From Paraconiothyrium sp. Pb-2020 (taxonomy: Eukaryota; Ascomycota; Dothideomycetes; Pleosporales; Didymosphaeriaceae), in NCBI GenBank assembly GCA_022419385.1, contig JAJUBI010000006.1, positions 992,001 through 1,056,000 on the forward strand: a stretch of 64,000 bases of DNA. The letters run 5' to 3'. The notes beneath the pieces were generated by a model. That model had not been told where the DNA came from, made no database searches, and worked only from the letters and a program-made list of their open reading frames with translations. This document shows positions 32,647-43,236 of the stretch, one piece after another; position 1 is the stretch's first letter, and each line of letters begins with the position of its first letter. A program made the translations under genes and the position numbers.

Positions 32647-34262
32647 TCCTTTTCCTTCACCTCCATATCAATCAGGGCGATACCTCCCCTCCATCTTCAT
32701 TGGAGGAAATACTCTGTGGCTTGATCAGACTTGGCTCTGTTATTCGTAGAGGGCATGGCGAAAAGCGTGCGCCTAATTCGTCTCACTATGCCATACAAGA
32801 ATAATTGCAATAAGGCACATCCTCGCCAAGGTACAGCCAAGCTCCCGGGTGTTTTCAAGTAAGCCTGTCGTTTCGATGCGCCAAGTTCCGGGGAAACAGA
32901 GATTAAGTAGCTAGCTTCTACCGGTGACTAGGCGACAGGTGCCGAAGTCTGGGGTGCTATGTCGGTAGTAGAACATGTGCAGTGCGTATTAATTCGGACA
33001 TATCTCGCGCAAAACGAAGTGATCATGAGAAAAAAACTGCTTAAGTCAGTGCGCTCACAGACACGCAAGCTTTTCAGTGACCAAATGATTGAACAGCATC
33101 GGAAGATTATGTCTTCATACCGATAGTTGCTGTAGAACCCGATTTCCTGGCGCGTGTCATCTAATTTGATGGTCATTGTATATACCAAAAGCTAATTGGG
33201 GACTAAAAAGAAGCGTGTGCGTCGTGAGCACTCATTCGCCTGCTTTGTTCAGGCTTCTATTATTATTAGGCCTGGCTACGATGAAGTCTGCAGTCTGTAC
33301 GACTGTTAAGTGAATCTTGTCCGTTGAAGCTGCCATAAGAGTGCCAGCTTCCTTTGCGTCCAATGTATCATTCAGGCTGCCCTGCACCCACTCGTTCACT
33401 GCTGCGGTGTGAGTTATACCGATTTCGTAGGTCTCTTCATCTTCAAATCCCTCTGGCATGATTCCACGTCGTAACGGGCTTTTGTCGGCTCTGTAGCTGC
33501 TGAAACTCTGCGGCTGTCATACCGAACGTAGGCGACATTGGTGGTGCGGCGAGCGTCGGCATGATCGTCGCTTTCAAGATGTGATGCTGGTTGGGTAAAG
33601 CGTCATCCACATCCCTTGGTCTCTTTCGTGGGCACACTCGAGTTGTATGACAGTATATACTGAGAGTGCCTAGTAGGCCGGGGGACATATTCGTTGGTGC
33701 ATATGTTTCTGAATGTGAGACCGTTGTCGTAGAAAAGGCCATTGAACAGCGGCGTAAATGGCTTTTTGAATGCAATTGAATGTGGAGCGCTGAGCGTTGT
33801 TTTAATAAAGATAATGAAAGGAGTCGTTTGAGAAAGGTCGAGCGTCGAGGTACTAGTGGAAATATGGACGGAGATGTGAGATCCTTGTCTGTGAACAGCC
33901 ATGGCGAGATTGAAATTCACGAGAAGTAGAAATCATCGCTAATATGTGCCAGGTCTGGGGAAGTCCTGCGATTGACGAACCTAAAACAACTACGCACGAC
34001 AAAGAAGAGACAGAGCAGCTATTACCTCTCTCCCTACCTGTCTTGTCCGGATGTTGCAGTATTAAACAGCGTTCATGCGCTTCGCTGTGCATGCCAACCC
34101 ATTTTAGCCGTTCCAAGCTGCCGCTCGCCACATGTATATTAATGCGCTAACCACCTCAAGCCACACTTCACTTTATACCGTTAATGCCTTCAGCCTAATG
34201 AATCCACATCGAACTTGTGCGGCGCTGCGCGCACTTACATCTTCAACCATCTTTACTCAAAT
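32647..34262. other. Intergenic, 1.6 kb, AA9 to UstYa-type gene
   Basis: No supported gene. Several overlapping minus-strand frames at 33232-33920 are uninterrupted but do not join into a convincing protein. No short Kex2-repeat precursor is visible beside the UstYa-type gene. Confidence 0.4.
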
Positions 34263-34997
34263 ATGAAGGCTACGAAAGAAGTGTTGGACGAAGAAGAGGA
34301 GGCTTTCCTATCGAGTCACCATGAGCAACACCCTATCAGCGAACAACGCAGTATCCGATGGCGTGTTCGGGACTACATCCGACTACTCATCGAGCTCGCA
34401 ATGGCATGTACAATAGCAATCCTACTCGTGCGCCAATCGAACTCCCCTCCCTCCCCAATCCGCAAAAACCCAGTACCGCAACTACCACGGAAACTCTACA
34501 CCTTCCAGAGCAACCCGCGATACACACCAGACAGCATGTTCACTAACAAATCCACCACCCTCCACGCCCTCCACAACTGGATCGAGCTCTCAAGTGCAAG
34601 TCGTGGCTACGTCCTTGCTCCAGAGAACCCGGACGCTTACGACCTCCCCAAACCTTACACCATCGCCATCGATAGGCACAACGACGGGCCTGGATACATG
34701 GTCTCTGCGTTCCACCAGCTGCACTGCCTGTCCTATCTTGCGGTTCACTTCCAGGAGGGGTATGACGGCGTGCCACTAGAGGAAGAGATTGCGCATCATT
34801 CCGTGCATTGTTTCAACTATCTAAGGCAGGGGATCATGTGTAATGCGGATACGACGCTGGAGGGGAAAACCGAGGCCGGGCCAGGAGAAGGGAGCGAGCA
34901 TGAGTGTGTGGACTATGAGGCTTTGTTGGAATGGGCGAATGGGCATGCGGGGATGAGGTGGAGGGAGGGATTGTTGCCTGAGGAGGCGACGCTATGA
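34263..34997 (+). CDS. UstYa/DUF3328 family oxidase-like membrane protein
   Basis: Single exon, 244 residues from MKATKEVLDEEE. A cytosolic N-terminus is followed by one membrane helix at about 39-56 (IRLLIELAMACTIAILLV). The lumenal domain has the two family motifs HQLHC at 151-155 and HSVHC at 179-183 and ends with HECVDYEALLEWA. UstYa-type proteins carry out oxidative cyclisation of ribosomal peptides (ustiloxin, asperipin and related dikaritins) and some non-peptide tailoring steps. No precursor or second UstY gene is adjacent; the neighbours are an AA9 LPMO and a HET gene. The only repeat precursor in the window is 33 kb upstream. Confidence 0.88.
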   Translation: MKATKEVLDEEEEAFLSSHHEQHPISEQRSIRWRVRDYIRLLIELAMACTIAILLVRQSNSPPSPIRKNPVPQLPRKLYTFQSNPRYTPDSMFTNKSTTLHALHNWIELSSASRGYVLAPENPDAYDLPKPYTIAIDRHNDGPGYMVSAFHQLHCLSYLAVHFQEGYDGVPLEEEIAHHSVHCFNYLRQGIMCNADTTLEGKTEAGPGEGSEHECVDYEALLEWANGHAGMRWREGLLPEEATL

Positions 34998-35133
34998 AGA
35001 TGAGCCCCAGTATGCTCTTTGGCTTGAGCGCACAAATTACAAGTCTGTTTCCACATAGGGCGGACTGACACACTTCAAATGATGTAATATCTGGATATAA
35101 GTATGCCTATCAGGCGAGACACGTCCGTGGGTG

Positions 35134-37204
35134 TCAGATGATATCCAACGTGACTTTTTCCAGCCCCATATCCAACACCTCTCCATCCATGACCCCGTCA
35201 ACATATGCCTCACCAACTAACTTGTATCCCCCCTCGGGTGAATCCCTTAGGATAAGTGGAACCTCCGCTCCAGAAACCACAACCACGATATCACCCTTTC
35301 GCATATCCTTCGGGCCTAATCCCAGATAGCCCCCGCTCGTGACAAACGGTCGCCTGCCATTATGGCGATATAAGATGTCCAGACGGGAAGCAGGTAGTCT
35401 CCAAGAGGCCTCAAACCCACCGCCAACATCTGTAGCATGAGCAAGTTCGCCGTATAGCTCACGCCGCATCCGAGGGGTCGAGCGGCGGTAGTTGAAGTGG
35501 AGATCTGCACCCCAGACAGGTTCAATGTCTGTCACACAAGTTCTGAAAAGGTTATCCCATTTGAATCGTTGGAGTTCCCAAAAGGCGCGGTAGCGTCCTT
35601 GGAGCGCGAGTTGGGCGCGCGGAAAGCCGCCGGCCTGGAGCACTTGGTCCATGTCAAAGGCAGGCTTTGTCGCGCTGACCGTGTCGAGTCGGTAGCCTTC
35701 GAGGTGAAGGACCATGCGGCCGTTCCTGGAGCTGAAACTGACATTTGGGGTGGACTTTCCGGAGGCAGAGACTAGAATATAGAGGTTAAGGTCAACGATG
35801 ATTCTGCGGAGAGGAGGGACACGTACAGATTGCATTGCCAGAGCCATAGCCGGAATCACCAGAAAAGTATCGGCGATCCGACTGCCAAATAGAAGACCAG
35901 TCTGGGACCCAGGATGGAAGTCCCGCAAGCCGACGTGGATGAGAGCATAGCCACAAAGTGCGTAACCGGCCTTCCGCGAGGAAACATTTCGCAGCCTCAG
36001 TATAAACTTTTGCGGCGTGTTTAGTGTAGTCGGGGTAGAGATATTTTGCCCCTGCATCTTCAGCAATGCCCGTAAGAGCGTATATGAAATCTCTATTGTC
36101 TGTAGACAACATGCCAAAGCGCTTCAGCGTGAGAAGCTCCCACAACGAGAGCCGTTTATGATTCTGCTCAAGCGCCTGCCTTATGCGAAAGAGACGCAAA
36201 ATCCCGCTCGTGCCATTGATCTCATCCATCAAATGTCGGTAATTTTGGCCACCAATATTTCCTCTCCAGCCTTTCTCGGCCAGCGCTCGCTGGAATTTCT
36301 CAAATGCTTCCAGCGCGCTCAAGCAAGGGCGCCATGAGAGCTGCACATCTCCACAGAGAAATACGACGTCTCTGGCAGATGCGAACTCTTGAACAACCCA
36401 GATGCGCCGCCACCAAGATCGCATCAAGAGCCCCCGTACGGAAGGCGCGAACTCGTAATACAGTCTCGATAGTAAATGGAAAGTGCTTAGCGTTGCGTTG
36501 TCCAGTGGATCTGAACCGGAAGCGACTTGCAAGCCTATGTGCTCAAGCACCTCCATAGCTTTGTCGCTATCGTTGGATGACGGGCCCAACCATACAAGGG
36601 CGTAGCGAGCCGCGGAGAAGATGGCGTTCATGCTTTGAACTTGCCAACTCTTCTCGATCTCGTCATCTTGGTTGATTGAGATGGCATCAATCCAGAAGAG
36701 TTTGTCTCGAAAAGTCGGGCTTTGGACTTGCATTTTGCGAATCTGACGGAGCGCTGCATCGAGGCCCGAAGTCGCGCGGAATCCCCGCCCATTGAGCAGC
36801 AATGGGCATGTGAGCGTTGTGTCGCCCCAAGCGTAAGACAATGCGATGTATTGCGGATTGTCATCCAATGAGACGCTACTGATCTCGCAAGCAATCGGAT
36901 CGTCCTCATTTGCGGGTTTCGACGAGTCTTGCGGCAGGATTCTGATCAGACGTATCTCGTTTGTTGCCCAGTTCAATCGATCATGGCTGAATGTCGCCAC
37001 CGGAGGGGTCTTCTCTCCTCTCGCAGCACACGCAAATTTACATGAATTGTCGTAGTCGCCTTGAGAAGGGGGCTCGCGTGTTCCTCTTCTCTTAGCCAGT
37101 CGCGCCCTCCAGAAGGCGAATAGAGGGTTCCGCGGTCTGTGTTGGTTGCTGAAGGTTGGCGTTCCGAGCCATCGCCATTTCAGCCTTGCCAACGGTCTTC
37201 GCAT
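35134..37204 (-). CDS. Heterokaryon incompatibility (HET) domain protein
   Basis: Two exons, 37204-35827 and 35771-35134; 671 residues. The HET domain shows its three blocks: YIALSYAWGD, FWIDAISINQDDEIEKSWQVQ and WWRRIWVVQEF. Then LCGDVQLSW, a variable region with STDNRDFIYALTGIA, and the LPSWVPDW motif. The C-terminal half ends with the common KGDIVVVVSGAEVPLILR and YKLVGEAYVDGVMDGE blocks. HET proteins act in non-self recognition and can trigger cell death after fusion of unlike hyphae; most family members have no tested role. The partner locus is unknown. A 93-residue hydrophobic frame directly upstream (37209-37490, minus) is probably not part of it. Confidence 0.92.
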
Positions 37205-40200
37205 CGAGTTAGCTCATTAAGACAAGTATGGATACTGGTGCGATCATTTTGGTGATGCAAGTGGTGGCCGAGATGACTGGAGGTCGTGACCTCAGAAGAG
37301 GGAAGATCACATCCATAACAAGTCTAAACCTAATCTGGAAGGCGTGGGGGCTCAACACCGTGGTAGTCGCAACTAATGTGTGATTGTAGGTGTCCGGATA
37401 TTCGTATTTTGTACAAAAGAGTAGGACAACATATGCAGCAAAAAGGAGACAGTGCATTCCAAGTAAAGCCCCTGGAATTGTAGGATGCACTAATGTATCC
37501 CTGATAAACGAATCGATCGCTAAAGCCTTAGGTAGCTGTCTGTTACACCGTTAAAAAGAAGCCCAAAGATAGCCTGGTAACATATTCAGGTATATCTCAA
37601 AATCATTTTTCGTGTCAAGTTAGGTATACCAAATGTGGAGTTGCTTGATTTTAGGCGTGGCGGCGATCACCAGAAACGGTTGTTGATAGGGCATCAACTC
37701 CAGACGTCCATAGTCTGTAGCACGTATTCACACTAATCCTTATACTCCCTCACAGGTGTGAAGGTCAAGACGAGGTCCGATCTGACCTTGATCGTGAGCC
37801 GTCATGTATGCCATACAGATTTAGCAGAGCCGATGAATGAAATGACATGCTACGTTATCAGCAGTGAAATGGTATCTCTGTCGAGGATTGCTCCTCCTCT
37901 CCTCAATAGAGGGAGGTACACATCTATGATCAATCGGAATCGCAAAAGCAAGTATTGATGTTTGCCGACCTACAGGATCTCCACATCGTAGAATAAAAGG
38001 CCACCTTTCGCCTACCCCAGGGCATTAGCAATCTCCCTACTGCTGACTACCTGCACATGCCGTAAGTCCCAGAACTTGGCCACGGCCGCCAATATTTTGC
38101 GAACAGGGTGCGGGATAAGGGATTCTCAGCGTGCCCGGATATTCCTACCGCTCCAATGCGTGTTTATAGCGATACGGCTTGCAGTCCCATTCAATTACGC
38201 GGTTATATAGCACAGACCAAAGCGGGGCAATTCCATACTATTCTAGGATAAGAGAAATAGCGATAGGCGCGTTGAAATACCGAGATTGTGACTCGGCAAT
38301 CGAGATGCAGGGCTGTAGGGATATTCACGATGAGGTAACGGGAGAAAAGCACCCTGCACAGGCTATGATTCTAGTTTACCGGGCATACCGAACAGTCTAG
38401 CGGAAGGGTTCCTAATACAGAAAGCCGCTGTGGCGCAAGAAACTTTCAGAGGGTGAGATTGAGGACCCCTATTTGCGCCGGCAGGTTTCTGCGGTCGAAT
38501 CAAGCCCAACGGCTAAAGATATCTCAACCGCTGGTGTAGGAGTATCGTGAACCCTGCAATATGATGATCCGCAGCTCTTCCTTGAAGTTCACGTGTCCCG
38601 TGTGTGGGTACGTGGAGAAGAAGCCAGTGGTGAGTAAAAGCACTGCTTAGCTGGACAGATAGTTCCGGAGATTGGTTTGACACAAGCGCGTGAGGTGCCC
38701 TATGTTGGTGTGAATGAAAGACCAACTTTTACGTTTGCAAGATGAGAGATCGTGAAGAGGGACACTCCGAACGATTTCGGCTCCCTAGTTCCGCGGGAAA
38801 GGGTCCAGACCGTATGGCCAGCCACAAGTGCCCCACATTACGTGCCCTGATTTTAGGCCTCGGCTAGTGAGGGGTCATGGGTTTCCGTTTCAAGGGTATC
38901 GGATTTGTGAATGGCATAGCCTCATGCGGGACTGTTGCGACCCGCCTCATGTGATGTGACGCTCTGATAAAACGTACTGTATATTCGTTTTGTCTTCTTG
39001 GTAGAGGGCTTTCTTCGGCCGCTTGTGTGCAAGGTAAGCCAGCTGATGTACGAGCCGTTATAGAAGTGATGGGATGAGTTGGGCCGAACAGTGTGGGTAC
39101 CTGTCCCGTTGAACCTTCAAACTCAAAGTTTCGACGGTCGCAGCGATGCCACCAAAGGACGCGTAACACGATATGATTGGACGATGATTGGCAGACCGAA
39201 ACTCCCCAAGGTGAATGGTCAGGCATGTGCACAAAAATAATCGGTTCTTCCGCCGTGGGGCATCGAAAAATCAGAAGCAGGGCCTGTGGCGCAGAGTTTT
39301 CGGGTTGGCGCTAGAGGCGAATGCGGCGTTTAGAAAGCGTTCGCTTCGCCTTGTCGGCCTTGGCCGTTGCGACTTCCGATCTCACGATCTATGACATCAT
39401 TTGATTGGAACTTGACAAAAGATAGTGAAACGGCATCGTATGATCGCCCAGGCTAGTGCTGACTCGGAAGGACAGAGTGTGCCTAATCAACGGATTAATC
39501 TTGCGGACAGAAGCATGCATACTTGCCAGGTATTTGGCATCGTGAGCCTTGGCGAGGTCGGTGGTTGAGTAGCCGGTCCTTTTGCATCACCAAGACGCAC
39601 TGGTCACAGGGGCGAACATGTCGGAGGAGTCGGGGAGCACTCGGATGCAGAGACAGCGTCAACGTTGACAAACGGCGGAACGCGGGCTGGGATCCTTATT
39701 CGACGCCAGACAGGCGGTTCTATTGACGCCGTTCATTGCCCAGGCGACCGATTAGCAGAGGGGAAGCGGGATCTAGCGCGAAGGCGCTTAAGGCGTTGCC
39801 AAGATCTGGGGATACCCAGTTTGCCGGAGTTGAGACCGAGAGGCGGATAGATGTGATTGGAGATGAAGGTGAACAGGAGCACAAGATTCGAGCTGGTTGC
39901 TTAGCAGGACCGCAACGACATCTCCTGCTGACTTTCCGCATTTGGAAGCAGAAATGAGGGCTCAACCCAATCAATCACTACGCCGAAATTGGAGTTCTGG
40001 AACCGCTGCAGCAAGAACCAGTGACTGGCTGCCACTCGATATCGTGAAGCTGCGTCTTGGCCACCCTTTGTACAGCATCCGAAGCTGATATCAACATTGC
40101 GCCATGTCATTGTTGACACAATTCTTGCAAGCTAAGGGTCCCTGGGAACCGGGGTGCTGCGACCTGCAGGTATCAGCTCATGTTCAGTTGACAAAGAGAT

Positions 40201-42279
40201 GTCAAATCAATATATAGCAGCAAGCCACCGCATACTACGCGAGACCTAAACCTGCTTTCGAGCACCGTGAGAGAAGCCGAAATTCGCGTGCAAGGTTAGT
40301 GTTCAGTGGCCAGTTGTGAAGCAGCCGCATGTGAAATCAGTAATCCAGCGAAGTGGAAAGTCGGTTCGGGAGATGTACTCCACAAAGCGATCTCCCTCAA
40401 GCGCCTCTCCAAAGACGCCTTCTTGTGGCAGATCTGTGGTTCCTGCGAATCAGGGCTGGAGGTGCAAGACCATTGGTCTCCGTTTTCGAGACAGCGCTCT
40501 GTTGACCCTGAAACCCCTTTGAATCCTGCCGTGAAACCCTGTGTCGACTACAAAAAGGCATCCAGTCGGGGGCGCATTAAGATTGCTGCCACGAGGCCAA
40601 GGCACATTACCTGAGGAAGGATCGCGATCGAGGAGAGTTGATGCTTACGGCAGCGTGGATCTCAATATCCGCGTGGCTCCGCTGAAGCCTGTCGCGATAG
40701 CGGTCTGCTGGGTTTTTTCTCAGACCACCACGCGGGGGCGTTCTGGACTCTCGTAGACCGCCGAAAGCGGCAAGGCGGTGCCCGCAATCTCGGGGTCGTT
40801 CCCTGGGCGTTGATTCGCAGACCCACTGACGTCACCCGCTGTCACTGGCTGAGGACCGAAAAGGGTAGGGCGGTCAGGGTCGTCGGCGGTGCCCTGCATG
40901 AGCATTCACGGGCCGGACAGCAACAACATGGACAACAACAACGACAACAACCACAACAGCACCAGCTCAACGGCACCGGAAAGGGAGGCCCTGGCCTGGT
41001 CGCAACAGCTGCAGGCAACACGCTCAGAATAACAGCGCGCCGGGGAGCGCAGATCGAGTTTGTACAGCGCCATCGCGATCGGGGCCGATCTGTTGGACTG
41101 CCCGCGTGGAGAATGGTGAAGGGCCGGTCGGGCAGGGGCTGTGGCTCGGGCTGGCGCACGCTGGGGGCAGTGACGTCGCCGGCGGACGTGTTGTGTCGAT
41201 GGGCGTGCGAAAAGCCGATGGCGCTACGATATGTGATGGCCGCCATGGGTTAGTTTCCGACAGGGGACGGCGCAGGGTCCAGCGTCCCATCAGGCGACGA
41301 CGTTGGCGAGGCGGGAGCGCGTTGCCCTGACTTTGCTGCGCTGGAGAGTGAGAGTGCTGCCGCTGCAATAGCAATAGCAATAGCCTCGTGCGACGGCCCT
41401 CCCTTGGCTTCCATGGCTTCCACTCAACGGCACCGCGACACGAGGCGGCCTGCCGTGCAGTCGTGGACGGGCGCAGGTGTGGGTGTAGGGGTTGTCTGCC
41501 TGTCTGCTGCTCCACTCGACATCAGCAGGCGCCCTGCGGCATGCGGAATGCTCGGAGCTAGACAGCGTGTTTCGATCTCGATCGATCATCGCCAGCACCG
41601 CAGCGCATCCGAGCGCGCGCATTGGCTGCGGGCGCCGGCGCCGTGTTGGAGCTGCTCAGAGCGACTCACGTCTGTCCGCTTGCACGCTGCGACATGTCAG
41701 TATTACACGCACCCGCCGTCCTGTCTCATGGCGTTGCGGGCAGCGGCGGGCAGTCCAGCCGTTCGCGAGGTGCATCCGCAGAGCGTCAGAAGCGAGGCGG
41801 CGAGTGGCTTGACGCGTGGGTCTGCGCTAGGGCCCCGCGGCGCGCCACGCTAGCCACGGGCGCATGGGCATGCAACAATTCCATGCTCGTCTGGCTTGTC
41901 TGAATCTGATGTGCGCCGGCCTGAAGTGAATTGCCATGAAGCCGGGATCTCCAGCCTTGGTTTCCCCCCCTGCGCCGTTGTTCCAAGGGACCTGGCAACA
42001 AAGTCCCTGCGCTACCCATAAAGCGCCCATCATGTCCCGCCGTAAGCTTCTGCCCGCTCCGTGACTTCACTGCTACAAAGCCTCCCTCCCCCGACCCCTC
42101 CTCTGCACCCGGTGTCCGGCGTCGTCTTGCCCTCTCTGGTCCCCGCATCTGCCCCAGTGTCCAATTCTCAACTCCCCTCTACAAATACGCTGCTCGCCCG
42201 CGCATTCACGTGCACCATTTCGAGCCTGGCTGCATTCCTTCCACTGGCGCGTGTTTTGGGCCGTGACCACTAGGAAATC
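37205..42279. other. Gene-poor region, 5.1 kb
   Basis: No open frame here shows family features. The first part (37.2-40.5 kb) is of mixed composition with only short frames. The part from 40.8 kb is GC-rich and holds a (CAA)-rich tract at 40921-40970 and three GCAATA units at 41365-41382. The last kilobase is likely promoter and leader of the C2H2 gene at 42280. I see no transposase or reverse transcriptase motif. Confidence 0.5.
40921..40970 (+). repeat. Imperfect CAA/ACAAC simple repeat
   Basis: A run of CAACAA, GACAACAAC and CACAACAG steps with interruptions. Low-complexity DNA in the upstream region of the C2H2 gene. Confidence 0.6.
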
Positions 42280-43236
42280 ATGGACGGCAAGAACTCCTCC
42301 GGCCGCCGAATTTCTCTCTTGAACGACAGCGCAGAGCCTCAACTCCCCGTCCGCCTCCCATCCATCCCACCATCACTGCGCTCCAGGACCTCCAGCTACA
42401 CCTCGTCACCCATCGCCTCGCCCGCCACTCCCCAGCTAGTGCGCAGTCATTCGACGGATTCGGCAGGCACCATGCAGACACCCTCGCCCATCACGCCAGA
42501 ATTTGGCTTCGATGGTCTCCCTCCGCAGAGTCTTAATTCTCCCGTCTTCCAGCAAAACAGCTTTTTCCCAACACAGAAGGAATTGGTCTCTGCATACCCG
42601 CCTCTCTCCCAGAATGCTGGCCCGCTTCCTTACCCCGCAAACAACCTCCAGCAAAACTACTTTAGACCACCACCGCCCGCCGAGAGCCACAACGGCGCCG
42701 CCTCTGCGAACCCACGGTCCAAGAAGAACAGCTACCCTTGTCCGGTAGCAAAGCAGTACAACTGCGGCGACCACTTCACCACCTCAGGCCATGCTGCACG
42801 CCACGCCAAGAAGCACACGGGCAAGAAGGACGCATTCTGCCCCGAGTGCAACAAGGCCTTCACCCGCAAAGACAACATGGAGCAGCACCGCCGAACACAC
42901 CAAAGCGGTCGCAGCGCCGCAGGCAAGGGCACCGACAACAACATCAAGAAGGCGAAAGCCCAGGCGAAGCGACCGAAGCCCGCGCCCCTGCAGTCAAACT
43001 TGCCGTCACTTTCCGGACTTTCCATGATGGATCCGGCTCTCCCCATCAGCCCTTCACAAAGCTTCTTGGCACCGGCGGTCCAACCCGCAGACTCGTTTGC
43101 CGACTACACTCAACGATCGCCCTACCCCGACCCTTCCCAATACGCACTGGCTCACGGTTTCAACCCCGGCTCGTCGTACGGCCTAGACGCCCTGGCCATT
43201 GCCGCAAGTGGAGAGAAGCGCAAGTACGAGGTCTAG
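42280..43236 (+). CDS. C2H2 zinc-finger transcription factor, two fingers
   Basis: Single exon, 318 residues from MDGKNSSGRR. The N-terminal half is Ser/Pro-rich and disordered. The first finger is atypical, with C-x7-C spacing (CPVAKQYNC) before HAARHAKKH. The second is canonical: FCPECNKAFTRKDNMEQHRRTH. A basic stretch (KKAKAQAKRPKP) follows and may be a nuclear localisation signal. The C-terminus is rich in Ser, Pro and Tyr. The arrangement is like fungal regulators with two adjacent fingers near mid-protein. I do not recognise a named orthologue or a target. It sits alone, with 5.1 kb and 3.4 kb of gene-free DNA on its sides. Confidence 0.85.
   Translation: MDGKNSSGRRISLLNDSAEPQLPVRLPSIPPSLRSRTSSYTSSPIASPATPQLVRSHSTDSAGTMQTPSPITPEFGFDGLPPQSLNSPVFQQNSFFPTQKELVSAYPPLSQNAGPLPYPANNLQQNYFRPPPPAESHNGAASANPRSKKNSYPCPVAKQYNCGDHFTTSGHAARHAKKHTGKKDAFCPECNKAFTRKDNMEQHRRTHQSGRSAAGKGTDNNIKKAKAQAKRPKPAPLQSNLPSLSGLSMMDPALPISPSQSFLAPAVQPADSFADYTQRSPYPDPSQYALAHGFNPGSSYGLDALAIAASGEKRKYEV

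Noticed and set aside
37209..37490. Hydrophobic 93-codon frame directly upstream of the HET gene
   Set aside because: Could be an N-terminal membrane exon, but it ends in a stop before the HET start, no splice pair joins it, and HET proteins normally start as modelled.
37205..40800. A decayed transposon in the gene desert
   Set aside because: I looked for reverse transcriptase, transposase and terminal repeat signals and saw none. Repeat masking would be needed to exclude old relics.
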